The notes: generated by a model not told the origin, from the letters alone. 64,000 nt of DNA from Streptomyces flavochromogenes (GCF_000717595.1 NZ_JNZO01000011.1:62001-126000); one strand, 5' to 3'; counted from the stretch's first letter, positions 10,390-19,717 are shown. Made by a program: numbers and translations.

Positions 10390-12390
10390 TCAGCCGATCT
10401 TCACGTTCTTCTCGATGGTGGTCTGGTCGATCTCGGAGGTACGGACGGTCACCTGGATCCGCCACTCGCCGGGCATCGGGATCTGGACGCCGCTCGCGCT
10501 CCAGTGTCCGGTCTGGATCCGGTCCGGGGCGACGGGCAGCGGGCCGACGTCCTTCGCCTCCAGGGTGAGGGCGACCTTGATCTCGGGGACGTCCAGCGGC
10601 TTGCCGTTGGGGCGTTCGACGAAGAGGTGGAGTGCGTTGGCGCCGGTGCGGCCCGGGTCGAGGCTGAGCCTGACGACACCCTTGCCCTCGATGCCGCCGG
10701 TGTCGAAGGGCAGCCGGATGTCGACGGGCCGGTCGGGCACGGCGGCCGGGCCGGAAGCGGCGGTGCCGCCCCGCCCCGCCTCCTCCTCGGTGCGGCCGGG
10801 CTCGGTCGAGGTGAGGACGGTGGTGACGGCGAGGAGCACGACGGCGACGGCGGCCTCGGTCAGCACCGAGCGGCGCAGACCGGCCCTCTCGGGGTCGGCG
10901 TCCCGCTCCCGCTTGCGCCGCGCGGTGGCGACGGCGGCCCGCTGTCGGGCGAGCTGAGCGGCCCGCTCGGGATCGTCGGTCTCGGCGGTCCCCGTGGCCT
11001 CGGTCTCGGCCGCCGCCCCCGCGCCGGCGTCGACGGCGCCTTGAGCCGTGCCGGTGCCTTCAGCCTCGTGGGCCTCTTCGGTTTCCCCGGCCTCCACCGC
11101 GGCCTCCGTCTGCTCGGCCGCCGTCTGCTCGGCTTCCTCCGCCGGCTCAGGGGCGGCGAGGCGCTGGGTCCAGCGGCGCGAGATCCAGGCGATGCCGATG
11201 AGGACGCACATCAGGCCGATCTTGACGAGCAGCAGTTGCCCGTAGCGGGTCCCGGTCAGCGCGGACCAGGAGCCCACCTGGCGCCAGGACTGGTAGAGGC
11301 CGGTGGCCGCGAGGACGGCCACGGAGCCGAAGGCCACCTTGGAGAAGCGTTCGATCGCCGAGCGGTCGACGGACGGCGCCTTGTAGAGGGAGACGAGCAG
11401 CACCGTGAGACCGCCGAGCCAGGTGGCGACGGCCAGCAGGTGCAGGATGTCGACGGGCATGGCGATCCCGGGCTGGATACCGGTCGAGGCGTGCTCCGCC
11501 AGCGCCCAGGTGCCGGCGATCCCCGCGGCCACGACGGTGCCGCCGACGCCGAGTCCGAACGCGAGGTCCTTCTTCTCCTTCGGGTCGGTCCGCCGGGCGT
11601 AGGCGCCGAAGAGGACGGCCACGAAGAGCGCGGCCGCGCCGAGCAGCAGCAGCCGGGAGGTGAGCGCGGCGCCGGTCTTCGTCTCCAGGACGGCCTTCAG
11701 ACCCGCCAGGTCGAAGGCGTCGGAGAGTTCACCGGAGCCGGTGTACGGGTTGCGCAGGAGCAGCATGGCCAGGGTGGCGCCGGTGAGGGCCAGCCAGCCC
11801 CGGACCACGGTCTGCTGGACGGGGCGGACGCTCGCGCCGCGCGGCCAGCAGGCCAGGACGAAGGCGCCGCCGCCGACGAGGACGGCGAACCCGGCGTACG
11901 AGACGTAGCGCGCGATGCCGTAGAGAGTGCCGACGATGCCGCCGCCGGCCGTCCGGTCGGGCAGGGCGACGGACGTCGCGGAGGGGGCGCCGATGGAGAA
12001 GGTGAAGGCGCCCGCGATGGGGTGGCTGTCGGCCGAGACGGTCTGCCAGGCCACGGTGTACGTGCCGTCGGGCAGCCCGGACCGGAGCGCCACCCCGTAG
12101 CGGACGATCGAGCCGCTGCAGAGGTCGAGTATCTCGCCGGTGTCGGCCCGCCGGCCCGCCGGGTCGAGGACCCGGATCGAGTCGGCGCTCATGGCGACCT
12201 GTTCGGAGAAGGTGAGGTTGACCTCCTTGGGAGCGGCGGCGACCACCGCCCCGTCCTTCGGATCGCTTCCGGTCAGCGCCGCGTGCGCGGACGCGGGGGC
12301 GGCACCGGCGAGCAGCGTGCCGAGCAGCGCGGCCGCGAGGATCAGCAGCCGGGCCAGGGCGGTACCGAGGCGCGGGGCGGTGGTTGTCAT
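10390..12390 (-). CDS. copCD: CopC-CopD fusion copper-handling membrane protein
   Basis: 666 residues. Signal peptide cleaved near ASAHAAL, leaving a mature N-terminal His that in CopC proteins binds Cu(II); CopC domain about 36-130. Then eight or so membrane helices of the CopD/YcnJ domain (about 150-420, with HASTG and HLLAVATWLGG metal-type His residues), an acidic Glu/Ala-rich low-complexity cytosolic stretch (about 420-530), one more TM and a C-terminal YtkA-like extracytoplasmic domain. It would import or sense copper at the membrane. Spacing to ecuC and dtpA (45 and 3 bp) supports one transcript. Confidence 0.92.
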   Translation of the reverse strand: MTTTAPRLGTALARLLILAAALLGTLLAGAAPASAHAALTGSDPKDGAVVAAAPKEVNLTFSEQVAMSADSIRVLDPAGRRADTGEILDLCSGSIVRYGVALRSGLPDGTYTVAWQTVSADSHPIAGAFTFSIGAPSATSVALPDRTAGGGIVGTLYGIARYVSYAGFAVLVGGGAFVLACWPRGASVRPVQQTVVRGWLALTGATLAMLLLRNPYTGSGELSDAFDLAGLKAVLETKTGAALTSRLLLLGAAALFVAVLFGAYARRTDPKEKKDLAFGLGVGGTVVAAGIAGTWALAEHASTGIQPGIAMPVDILHLLAVATWLGGLTVLLVSLYKAPSVDRSAIERFSKVAFGSVAVLAATGLYQSWRQVGSWSALTGTRYGQLLLVKIGLMCVLIGIAWISRRWTQRLAAPEPAEEAEQTAAEQTEAAVEAGETEEAHEAEGTGTAQGAVDAGAGAAAETEATGTAETDDPERAAQLARQRAAVATARRKRERDADPERAGLRRSVLTEAAVAVVLLAVTTVLTSTEPGRTEEEAGRGGTAASGPAAVPDRPVDIRLPFDTGGIEGKGVVRLSLDPGRTGANALHLFVERPNGKPLDVPEIKVALTLEAKDVGPLPVAPDRIQTGHWSASGVQIPMPGEWRIQVTVRTSEIDQTTIEKNVKIG

Positions 12391-12435
12391 CTTCCGGTTC
12401 TCTCCGTCAGTTCTGTGAGAACTCCGTCAACGCGC

Positions 12436-12903
12436 TCAGTGCTGCTGCGGGTTGTGGTTGGCGGCTTCGACGGGAAGGTCGACCTTGATCGGGTCGGACT
12501 TCTCGAAGTGGAGCTCGATGCTGACCTTCTCGCCCTGCTTGGGCTGCTTCTTCAGTTCCATGAACATGATGTGGTTGCCACCGCGGGCGAGCTTCAGCTC
12601 CCCGTTCGCGGGGATGTCGAAGGACTTCACCTCCTCCATCTTCTGGTTCTTCGTCTCGTGGATCGTGACGTCGTCCGAGAGGGAGCTGGTGACCGAGGTG
12701 AGCTTGTCCGCGGTGCCGCTGTCGTTCTTGATGGTGAGGAAGCCGCCGGCCATGTCCATCACCGGCTGCGGCATGAACGCGCCGCTGACCTTCAGGTCGG
12801 GCTTCCCGTCCTCGGACGCTTCGGACGAGGACGAACACCCGGTCAGCGCGAGCGCGGCGGCGAGCGCCACGGAGGCGGACAGGGTGGTGGTGCGGCGGTT
12901 CAC
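12436..12903 (-). CDS. ecuC: PCuAC-family extracytoplasmic copper chaperone lipoprotein
   Basis: 155 residues. Lipoprotein signal ending LTGCSSSS (lipobox Cys), then a cupredoxin-like PCuAC domain. The Cu(I) ligands of the family are visible: Met/Met in MPQPVMDMAGG, His in VTIHETK, Met in QKMEEV and the GGNHIMFM box. In S. lividans ECuC exchanges copper with Sco for cytochrome oxidase and GlxA; that pairing is retained here, since its GTG start overlaps the sco stop (GTGA at 12900-12903). The C-terminus is Pro/Gln/His-rich. Confidence 0.92.
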   Translation of the reverse strand: MNRRTTTLSASVALAAALALTGCSSSSEASEDGKPDLKVSGAFMPQPVMDMAGGFLTIKNDSGTADKLTSVTSSLSDDVTIHETKNQKMEEVKSFDIPANGELKLARGGNHIMFMELKKQPKQGEKVSIELHFEKSDPIKVDLPVEAANHNPQQH

Positions 12904-13631
12904 GGGTTCTCCCCCTTGATGAGCTTCGGCAGATCCTTGGCGTAGTCGTCGACGCTCGTGTCCTCGCCGTACAGGACATAGCCCTGGTCGGTCGTCGGCG
13001 AGAAGGCGATCACCTGCGCTCCGTGCATGGAGACGACCTTGCCGTTCTCCTTCTTCGGCGGGTCGATGCCGATGCCGATCTGCCGCGCCCCCGCCTGGAT
13101 GGTGGAGAACGAACCGGTGAGACCGGTGAAGGAGGGGTCGCCCGCGGCGGGCAGCCACTTGGCGAGCTCGGCCGAGGTGTCCCGCTCGGGGTCGGTGGTG
13201 ACGAAGACGACCTGGAGCTTGTCCTGGTCGGCCTTGGGGAGCTGCTTCTTGGCGATGGCGATGTTGCTCATCGTCATGGGGCAGACGTCGGGGCAGTGCG
13301 TGTAGCCGAAGTAGATGAGCGTCGGCTTGCCCTTGGTCCGCTCCCGCAGGTCGTACTTCTGGCCCTTGGTGTCGGTGAGGACGAGCCCGGGCTTGGTGAA
13401 CGGCCGGTCGAGGACGGTCGCGGCCTTGGTGGAGTCGTCGCCGCCGGAGACCACGGCGACCGAGCCGGAGCCGTCGGCGGAGGACTTGTCGTCGTTGCCG
13501 CCGAGGCCGACGGCCGCGGTGATGCCGATCGCGGCGACGATCGCGATCGCGGCGACGATCAACGGGGTGTGGCGCCCGGGACGGGCGGGGCCGTCCTCGG
13601 GCTTCTGAGAGGGGGTCTTCTCTGCGGACAT
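12900..13631 (-). CDS. sco: SCO1/SenC-type copper chaperone
   Basis: 243 residues. Short cytosolic N-terminus, one TM anchor (about 24-45), Ser/Asp linker, then a thioredoxin-fold domain with the copper-binding CxxxC in THCPDVCPM and the downstream His in VVSMHGAQV. It loads the CuA site of cytochrome c oxidase and, in S. lividans, the radical copper oxidase GlxA. ATG with GAAAGAA-like spacing; translationally coupled to ecuC. Confidence 0.94.
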   Translation of the reverse strand: MSAEKTPSQKPEDGPARPGRHTPLIVAAIAIVAAIGITAAVGLGGNDDKSSADGSGSVAVVSGGDDSTKAATVLDRPFTKPGLVLTDTKGQKYDLRERTKGKPTLIYFGYTHCPDVCPMTMSNIAIAKKQLPKADQDKLQVVFVTTDPERDTSAELAKWLPAAGDPSFTGLTGSFSTIQAGARQIGIGIDPPKKENGKVVSMHGAQVIAFSPTTDQGYVLYGEDTSVDDYAKDLPKLIKGENP

Positions 13632-13678
13632 GCTGTTTCTTTCCGCTTCTTTCCGGGTTCTCTGGATGAGGGCGGCCG

Positions 13679-14461
13679 TCAGGCCGAGCGGCGGCGGCCG
13701 GCGAGGACACCGAACGCGACGCCGGCGATGCCGACGAGGATGCCGATGACGCCGAGGATCCGGGCCGTGGTGTCGGAGGAGTCGGCGGCGGCCGTCTCCT
13801 TCTTCGCGTCGGCCTTGTCGTCGTGCCCGGCCTTCTCGTCCGCCGCGGCCGGAGCCGAGGCAGAGGCGGACGGGGCGGCGCCACCGTGGTGGTCGCCGGA
13901 GGCGGCGGAGAGCTTCAGGACGGGGGCGGGGTTCTGCGGCTCCTCCGCGCCCTCCTTCTGCTCCTCGATCCAGCGCACGACCTCCTTGTTGTCGTACGTC
14001 TGGATCGCCTTGAGGACCAGCTGGTCGGCGTCCTCGGGCAGCTGGCCGAGGGAGAGCGGGAACTGCTGGAACTGGCCGGGGCCGATCTTCGAGCCGTCGG
14101 CGGTCCACGTCACCTTGGAGACGGCCTCGTTGATGGTCTTGCCGTGCAGCTCCAGCGGCTTGCTGAGCTTGCTCTTGGTCACCTCGGCCTTCCAGCCGGG
14201 GATGGGCTGCGGCATGACGGAGGCGAGCGGGTGGTCGAGCGGGAAATTGACCTCGACCTTCACGGTGGAGGCGTTGTCGCGCTCGTTCGGGACCTTGATG
14301 TTGACGGTCGCGTAGCCGCCCTTGGTGGCCTGGCCCTGCGGCTGAACGCTCACGTGCGCGAACGCCGTGCCGGACAGCAGGACGACGGAGGAGAGGGCGA
14401 TGCCACCGGCGAGGGCGACCCGGGTGGCGGAGACGCGGGAGGAGACACGGGAAACGGTCAT
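13679..14461 (-). CDS. ycnI: YcnI-family (DUF1775) copper-binding membrane protein
   Basis: 260 residues when started at ATG 14461 (GGAG 12 bases upstream); an in-frame start 28 codons earlier gives an unlikely signal peptide. The signal peptide ends AFAHVSVQP, leaving an N-terminal mature His; with the Trp of VTWTADG this forms the mono-histidine brace that binds Cu(II) in YcnI proteins. DUF1775 domain about 40-190, Ser/Ala/His linker with HHGGAA and HDDKA, and a C-terminal TM helix. It probably holds copper outside the membrane for Sco/CopCD. 47 bp ahead of sco. Confidence 0.9.
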   Translation of the reverse strand: MTVSRVSSRVSATRVALAGGIALSSVVLLSGTAFAHVSVQPQGQATKGGYATVNIKVPNERDNASTVKVEVNFPLDHPLASVMPQPIPGWKAEVTKSKLSKPLELHGKTINEAVSKVTWTADGSKIGPGQFQQFPLSLGQLPEDADQLVLKAIQTYDNKEVVRWIEEQKEGAEEPQNPAPVLKLSAASGDHHGGAAPSASASAPAAADEKAGHDDKADAKKETAAADSSDTTARILGVIGILVGIAGVAFGVLAGRRRSA

Positions 14462-14572
14462 GGCAGAAGACACTCCAGCTCGGAGGAAGGCGAGGGAGTC
14501 CGGCGCGCCGCGGGACAGACCCTGGAGCGGCGTGCGGACGAGCACGGCCCCGCTCCCTGTGAGCGGTCCGCG

Positions 14573-15364
14573 TCAGGCTGCGAGAACGCAGTCGACGGCC
14601 GGCGGGCCCCGCCTGATCAGCGTGTCCTCGAGTGCCTCGGCCACCGGCGGTGGCGAGGAGTCGAAGGCCGCACGGACCGTCCGGCGAGGCCCGGTGCCGG
14701 GCGTCGCCGCGAGGCCGTTGAGCAGCGCCCGAACGAGCCGGAGCGCGGCCCGCAGCGAGCGGACGAGGGCGCATTCGGCGAGCTCCGTCGCCCCCTGCTC
14801 GGAGAGTTCGACGAGACGGCCGAGGGCCCGGTCGCCGCGGCGCAGCAGCCAGCCCGTGGCCACGGCGGCCAGCAGGTGGCCGAGGAGCATGGGCAGACCG
14901 GGCAGCAGCTCACCGGCGGGCGCGGTCGCCGCGGCGGCCGTGTGTCCGAGGTGGTGGGCACCGGACTGCGCGGTGGCCGGGTCGAGCCCGGCGTCGCGGA
15001 TGATCCTGGTGGCGTCGGCGGAGGTGAGGGACGAGGGCCCCGCGCCGCAGACGAGCCGTGCCGCCATTCGTACGAGGGCGTCGTCGGCCTGCTGGCTCAG
15101 GCCGAGCCGGCGCTGGCCGAGACCGAAGAGGACGTGCAGCCCGAGCTGTCCGCCGGCGAGGGCGCCGACGACGAAGCCGAGCGAGCGTTCCCGTCCGGTG
15201 AAGAGGACGGTGATGCCGAAGACGCCGAGGAATCCGGCGAGCAGCGTCCACAGGGCGATGCCCGCACAGGCGGCGATGGCGTGCCCGAGCGCGGACAGCA
15301 CGACGCAGACCGCGGTGAACACCGCGGCCCTCAGCAGCCGTGGAGCGAGCGCGGGGGCATTCAT
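14573..15364 (-). CDS. Conserved hypothetical membrane protein upstream of ycnI
   Basis: 263 residues, function not recognised. Two N-terminal TM helices (about 10-55), one around 65-85 and another around 150-172, separated by a loop with a His-rich patch (SGAHHLGH). The C-terminal third is soluble, Ala/Arg/Leu-rich, with a pair of late Cys residues. It is the first gene in the direction of the ycnI-sco-ecuC-copCD-dtpA series, 111 bp before ycnI, so a part in copper handling is possible but rests on position only. Confidence 0.75.
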   Translation of the reverse strand: MNAPALAPRLLRAAVFTAVCVVLSALGHAIAACAGIALWTLLAGFLGVFGITVLFTGRERSLGFVVGALAGGQLGLHVLFGLGQRRLGLSQQADDALVRMAARLVCGAGPSSLTSADATRIIRDAGLDPATAQSGAHHLGHTAAAATAPAGELLPGLPMLLGHLLAAVATGWLLRRGDRALGRLVELSEQGATELAECALVRSLRAALRLVRALLNGLAATPGTGPRRTVRAAFDSSPPPVAEALEDTLIRRGPPAVDCVLAA

Positions 15365-15577
15365 GGCGGGCCCATCATCGCACCACGGGCCCCACCGGTA
15401 TGAGGCAGGTCCAGAAGGTCGTTCTTGGGGCTCTTGCGGGTCTTCGGGGTGACATACACCGGCGCACTGGCCCGATGCATCCGCCGATCGAGCGCTCTTG
15501 ACGCGTCCGTGCGCTTACGAAGGGTTCTGTCCGGCAATAGGTATCGGTATGTCGAGCCGCTGCCGGGAGGCTGGAGT

Positions 15578-16027
15578 ATGAGCATCTGGTGGTCACTCCA
15601 TCTGCGGCGCGAAGCCGCGAGCGTGCCGCTCGCCCGAAGGCTTCTGCTGGGCACGATGGAGACGGCGGGTGTCGATCCCGACGTGTCGTACGAACTGTCG
15701 GTCGCGCTGACCGAGGCGTGCGCGAACGCGGTCGAGCACGGTGGCGACGGGTCCGACGCGTCGGGTGCGGCCGGCAGGGCCTATCGGGTGACGGCGTACC
15801 TGGACGGCGAGACCTGCCGTATCGAGGTGGCGGACTCGGGCCCGGGTTTCCCCGGCGCCGAGCTGCCCGCCGCGCCGTCGGACGCCGAGCACGGCCGGGG
15901 GCTGCGTCTCATCGAGGAGCTCGCGGACCATGTGCAGTTCGGCAACCGGTCGGGCCGGGGCGGTGCGGTGGTCAGCTTCGACAAGATCCTGAAGTGGAAG
16001 GACAGCCCTTCCCTGCTCATGGCGTGA
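15578..16027 (+). CDS. RsbW/SpoIIAB-like anti-sigma ATPase (HATPase_c_2)
   Basis: 149 residues with a single GHKL ATPase fold. N-box ELSVALTEACANAVEHGG, G1 box VADSGPGFPG and G2 region EHGRGLRLIEEL are all present, so ATP binding is expected. Such stand-alone kinases phosphorylate STAS anti-anti-sigma factors or bind SigB-type sigma factors; sigN and sigF in this window are possible targets. The start is fixed by GGGAGG 8 bases before the ATG; a longer upstream frame has no ribosome site. Ends at a strong terminator. Confidence 0.9.
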   Translation: MSIWWSLHLRREAASVPLARRLLLGTMETAGVDPDVSYELSVALTEACANAVEHGGDGSDASGAAGRAYRVTAYLDGETCRIEVADSGPGFPGAELPAAPSDAEHGRGLRLIEELADHVQFGNRSGRGGAVVSFDKILKWKDSPSLLMA

Positions 16028-16042
16028 GCACGGGAGCACGGG

Positions 16043-16078
16043 GAAGGGCCCCCGCCGGTCGGTCGGCGAGGGCCCTTC
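16043..16078. terminator. Bidirectional terminator
   Basis: Stem GAAGGGCCC (16043-16051)/GGGCCCTTC (16070-16078) with a further CCGCC/GGCG pairing inside, between the convergent ATPase and aminopeptidase genes. Confidence 0.85.
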
Positions 16079-16098
16079 GGTTCCAACGTACGCGGAGG

Positions 16099-17559
16099 TC
16101 AGCCCTTCAGCGCGGCCATCCACGCCTCGACCTCGTCGGCGTGGCGCGGCAGCGCGTCCGAGAGGTTCCGGTTGCCGTCCTCGGTGACGAGGATGTCGTC
16201 CTCGATCCGGACGCCGATGCCGCGGTACTCCTCCGGCACGGTCAGGTCGTCGGCCTGGAAGTACAGACCCGGCTCGACGGTCAGGCACATGCCCGGCGCG
16301 AGGGTCGTGTCGACGTAGGCCTCGGTGCGCGCGGCGGCGCAGTCGTGGACGTCCATGCCGAGCATGTGGCCGGTGCCGTGCAGGGTCCAGCGGCGCTGGA
16401 GGCCGAGCTCCAGGACGCGCTCGACCGGGCCCTCGACGAGGCCCCACTCGACGAGCTTCTCGGCGAGGACGCGCTGCGCGGCGTCGTGGAAGTCGCGGTA
16501 GGCGGCGCCGGGCTTCACCGCGGCGATGCCGGCCTCCTGCGCCTCGTACACGGCGTCGTAGATCTTGCGCTGGAGCTCGGTGTACCGGCCGTTGATCGGC
16601 AGGGTGCGGGTGATGTCCGCGGTGTAGAGCTCCGTGGTCTCCACGCCGGCGTCGAGCAGCAGCAGGTCGCCGGAGCGGACGTCGCCGTCGTTGCGCACCC
16701 AGTGCAGGGTGGTGGCGTGCGGGCCGGCGGCGCAGATGGAGCCGTAGCCGATGTCGTTCCCCTCGACGCGGGCGCGGAGGAAGAAGGTTCCCTCGATGTA
16801 GCGCTCGCTGGTGGCCTCGGCCTTGTCGAGGACCTTGACGACGTCCTCGAAGCCGCGGGCGGTGGAGGCGCAGGCCTTCTCCAGCTCGGCGATCTCGAAG
16901 GAGTCCTTGATGAGACGGGCCTCGGAGAGGTAGACGCGGAGTTCCTCGTCGCGCTCGGCGGTGACCTTGTCGGTCAGCGCGGCCTCGATGCCGGCGTCGT
17001 GGCCGCGCACGTTGCGGACGGGGCCGGTGGCCTCGCGCAGCGCCTCGGCCAGCTCGCGGACGTCCTTCGCGGGGACGCCGAGGAGCTGCTCGGCCTCGGT
17101 GAGGGAGTGGCGGCGGCCGACCCACAGCTCGCCCTGGCCGTCGAGCCAGAACTCGCCGTTCTCACGGTCGGAGCGCGGCAGCAGGTAGATCGTCGCCTCG
17201 TGGCCGCTCTTCGTCGGCTCCAGGACGAGGACGCCGTCCTGGGTCTGGTCGCCGGTGAGGTACGCGTACTCGGTGGAGGCGCGGAAGGCGTACTCGGTGT
17301 CGTTCGACCGGGTCTTCAGCCTGCCGGCCGGGATCACCAGGCGCTCGCCCGGGAAGCGGGCGGAGAGCGCCGCGCGGCGCTCGGCGGTCTTGTCGGCCTG
17401 GGCGATCGGCTCCAGGCCGCGCAGCTCGGTGTCGGCCCAGCCGGACTTCATGTTCTCGGCCAGCTCGTCGGAGACGCCCGGGTACAGGCCGTTCTTCCGC
17501 TGCTTGATCGCCTGTTCCTCAGTCTCTTCCGGGGTCTCCGGCGTGAGCTCCTCGGCCAC
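16099..17559 (-). CDS. pepP: Xaa-Pro aminopeptidase (aminopeptidase P, M24B)
   Basis: 486 residues: an N-terminal AMP_N domain (about 50-190) followed by the pita-bread catalytic domain (about 215-470). The five metal ligands are visible: the two Asp in LLLDAGVE and TADITRTLP, His in HGTGHMLGMDVHD, and Glu in LTVEPGLYF and GVRIEDDIL. It removes an N-terminal residue ahead of proline from peptides in the cytoplasm, using two Mn/Co ions. ATG start preceded by GAGGAGG. Single-gene unit. Confidence 0.94.
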   Translation of the reverse strand: MAEELTPETPEETEEQAIKQRKNGLYPGVSDELAENMKSGWADTELRGLEPIAQADKTAERRAALSARFPGERLVIPAGRLKTRSNDTEYAFRASTEYAYLTGDQTQDGVLVLEPTKSGHEATIYLLPRSDRENGEFWLDGQGELWVGRRHSLTEAEQLLGVPAKDVRELAEALREATGPVRNVRGHDAGIEAALTDKVTAERDEELRVYLSEARLIKDSFEIAELEKACASTARGFEDVVKVLDKAEATSERYIEGTFFLRARVEGNDIGYGSICAAGPHATTLHWVRNDGDVRSGDLLLLDAGVETTELYTADITRTLPINGRYTELQRKIYDAVYEAQEAGIAAVKPGAAYRDFHDAAQRVLAEKLVEWGLVEGPVERVLELGLQRRWTLHGTGHMLGMDVHDCAAARTEAYVDTTLAPGMCLTVEPGLYFQADDLTVPEEYRGIGVRIEDDILVTEDGNRNLSDALPRHADEVEAWMAALKG

Positions 17560-17698
17560 GGGTCTGCCTCCTCTTGGTACGACACTGAACCCCCACCATC
17601 GTACGGTCGTACGGAAGGGGGCCCAGGGCCGGAAGACCCATTACCGGAATGTCACGCTCCGCTTACGTGTACCCACGCGGGCGGCCGCCCCGTGCCGC

Positions 17699-19150
17699 TC
17701 AGTCGAAGCGGGCGGCGAGCAGGACCACGTCCTCCCCGTCCACGGCGGTGTCGAGACCCTCGGGCAGCATGGTCCGCAGGACGTGGTCGGCGACGGCGCC
17801 CGGGTCGCCCCGGTCCGCCTTCGGCACGCTCGACGCCGCCGCGTGGAGCCGCGCGAAAGCCCGGTCCATGGCGTCGCCGGTACGGCGCAGCAGCCCGTCG
17901 GTGTAGAGAAGCACCGTTTCTCCGGGCTCGGGGGACAGCTCCACGCTCGGCGCCTCCCAGCAGGACAGCATCCCGAGCGGGGCCGAGAGCGAGGTCTCGA
18001 CGAACTCGGTGCGCCGATCCCCGATGACCAGCGGCGGCGCGTGCCCGGCGCCCGCGAGGACGATCCGGCGCTGCGCCGGTTCGGCGTACGCGAAGAGCGC
18101 GGTCGCCGAGCGGGCCGGTTCGGTGAGCCGGAGCAGGAGCTCCAGGTCGGAGAGGACGGCGACGGGGTCCTCGCCCTCCATCACCGCGTACGCGCGCAGG
18201 GAGGCGCGCAGCCGCCCCATGGCCGCGAGTGCGCTGGGTCCGGTGCCGGAGACCGAGCCGACGGCGAGGCCGAGGGCGCCCTCGGGCAGCGGCAGCGCGT
18301 CGTACCAGTCGCCGCCGCCCCGGGGGCCGGTGCGGTGGCGGGCGGCCAGCTGGACGCCGGGGACGCGGGGGAGACGGCTGGGGAGCAGCTCCTCGGCGAT
18401 GGTGGCGACCTGCACGCGGGCGCGTTCGACCTGGAGGAGGCGGGCGAGGTGCTCGGTGGCGAAACGGCCGTAGAGCCCGATGAGGTGGCGCTGGCGGTCG
18501 GTGGGTTCGGCGGGCTCGTCGTAGAGCCAGACGGCGGCACCGAGCCGTCCGGCCTCCTCGGTGGCGAGGGGGAGGGCGTAGCTGGCGGCGTAGCCGAGGC
18601 GGGCGGCGACCTCGCGGTGGCGCGGGTCGAGGCCCTCCTCGGTGCGGACGTCGCGGATGGCGATCGGATCGGGGACCCGCTCGGGGTGGACCGGATCGGG
18701 GAGGCCGTCGAGGAGGCGGCCGTAGCTGCTGGTGCCGCGCGGGACGGTCTCGATCGTGCCGAGGTCCGAGTGGGCGAGGCCGAGGCCGATGGTGGAGGCG
18801 GGGCCGAGCCCGTCGGCCGGTTCGAGGACGGCCATGCCGCGGCGGGCCCCGACGAGGGCGGCGCCGGCGCCGAGGACCTCCCGGAGGGCCTCGTCGAGGG
18901 AGGCGGTCCTGATGAGGCGCTCGGTGAGTTCGTGGAGGGTGGTGAGGTCGGAGACCCAGGAGGCCAGCCGGTCCTGGATCAGCGCTCCCGGTGGGGAGAC
19001 CGGTTCGGAGGGTGCTGCCGCCGCGGGGACCCCGGGGAGGGGCGCCGTAGTGTGCGGGGGCCCGGGAACCGTTGAATCGATTCCGGCCACTTTCGGCATC
19101 TGTGGGGCGCTCATGTCAGTCGGCTTTCCGACCGGTGCGTTTGACGCCAT
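17699..19150 (-). CDS. GAF-SpoIIE (PP2C) serine phosphatase
   Basis: About 483 residues: Pro/Ala-rich N-terminus, a GAF domain (about 90-230, ending before RQRHLIGLYGRFATEHLARL), then a PP2C/SpoIIE catalytic domain (about 250-480) with metal-binding Asp motifs GGGDWYDALPL, AGHAPPLVIG and LLYTDGLLRR. Such phosphatases dephosphorylate anti-anti-sigma factors and free SigB-type sigma factors in response to a GAF signal. Start uncertain: ATG 19150 used, ATG 19168 six codons upstream is possible. Two RsbW-like ATPases and sigN/sigF in the window would form a partner-switching set, though they are not contiguous. Confidence 0.88.
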   Translation of the reverse strand: MASNAPVGKPTDMSAPQMPKVAGIDSTVPGPPHTTAPLPGVPAAAAPSEPVSPPGALIQDRLASWVSDLTTLHELTERLIRTASLDEALREVLGAGAALVGARRGMAVLEPADGLGPASTIGLGLAHSDLGTIETVPRGTSSYGRLLDGLPDPVHPERVPDPIAIRDVRTEEGLDPRHREVAARLGYAASYALPLATEEAGRLGAAVWLYDEPAEPTDRQRHLIGLYGRFATEHLARLLQVERARVQVATIAEELLPSRLPRVPGVQLAARHRTGPRGGGDWYDALPLPEGALGLAVGSVSGTGPSALAAMGRLRASLRAYAVMEGEDPVAVLSDLELLLRLTEPARSATALFAYAEPAQRRIVLAGAGHAPPLVIGDRRTEFVETSLSAPLGMLSCWEAPSVELSPEPGETVLLYTDGLLRRTGDAMDRAFARLHAAASSVPKADRGDPGAVADHVLRTMLPEGLDTAVDGEDVVLLAARFD

Positions 19151-19717
19151 AGCATCGCAAACCCCCATGTCATTCTGAGCCGCTCGATGCATCCACATGT
19201 ACACGCACAAGAGGAACGATGTCCAGCATTGTCCCCACGGGACTTGTGGTGTCCGTGAGGTCGTGCGAGAGGGTTGAAGTACTGGCGAAGTTGGCCGAAA
19301 ATTGTCCTCGGTGTGCACCTTTTGCGGTCGACTGGCGTCGTTTGAAAGCGCGTCATTCCGAGCGTGCTGGGTACGTAATCGGTGACAGGCAGGGGCAGTT
19401 GAAGCTGCCCCGGAACGCGACGCGGGACCCCGGCGTCTTACATGCCGCAGGCCGCAGCCCGTCACCGAGTGGCGGGGAACGTGTTCTGACCCGCCCCTGG
19501 TGCTGACCCGGCTCCACCTCGTTCTGACCTGGCTCCACCTGGTACTGACCCGCTCCATCTGGTTTCCACGTGGGTTCCACCTGGTTCCGGCCCGGGCCGG
19601 CCCCGCTCCGACAGGGGCCACCGTCCCGCCGACCCGGTACGCGCTGATACGCACGGTGAAGTGTCCTGCACATGGTGTGATGTGGATTCGGCGTTCAACG
19701 GAAAGGAACGAGCGCTC
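19151..19717. other. 567-bp divergent intergenic region
   Basis: No convincing coding sequence. It must hold the divergent promoters of the phosphatase and the prim-pol gene. The stretch 19201-19345 is noticeably less GC-rich than the surroundings. The right half carries the imperfect 21-bp tandem repeats annotated separately. Confidence 0.7.
19482..19583. repeat. Imperfect ~21-bp tandem repeats
   Basis: Successive units of the form GTNCTGACCYGGCTCCACCTS begin at 19482 (shortened), 19500, 19521, 19542 and, degenerate, at 19562. The two best units (19500-19520 and 19521-19541) differ at only a few positions. Confidence 0.75.

Noticed and set aside
8056..12945. A 1629-codon open frame on the plus strand opposite pheA, dtpA and copCD
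   Set aside because: Frames antisense to GC-rich Streptomyces genes stay open by codon bias. It spans several recognisable minus-strand genes and shows no domain.
19482..19583. CRISPR array
   Set aside because: Repeats are directly adjacent with no spacers, are imperfect, and no cas gene exists in the window.
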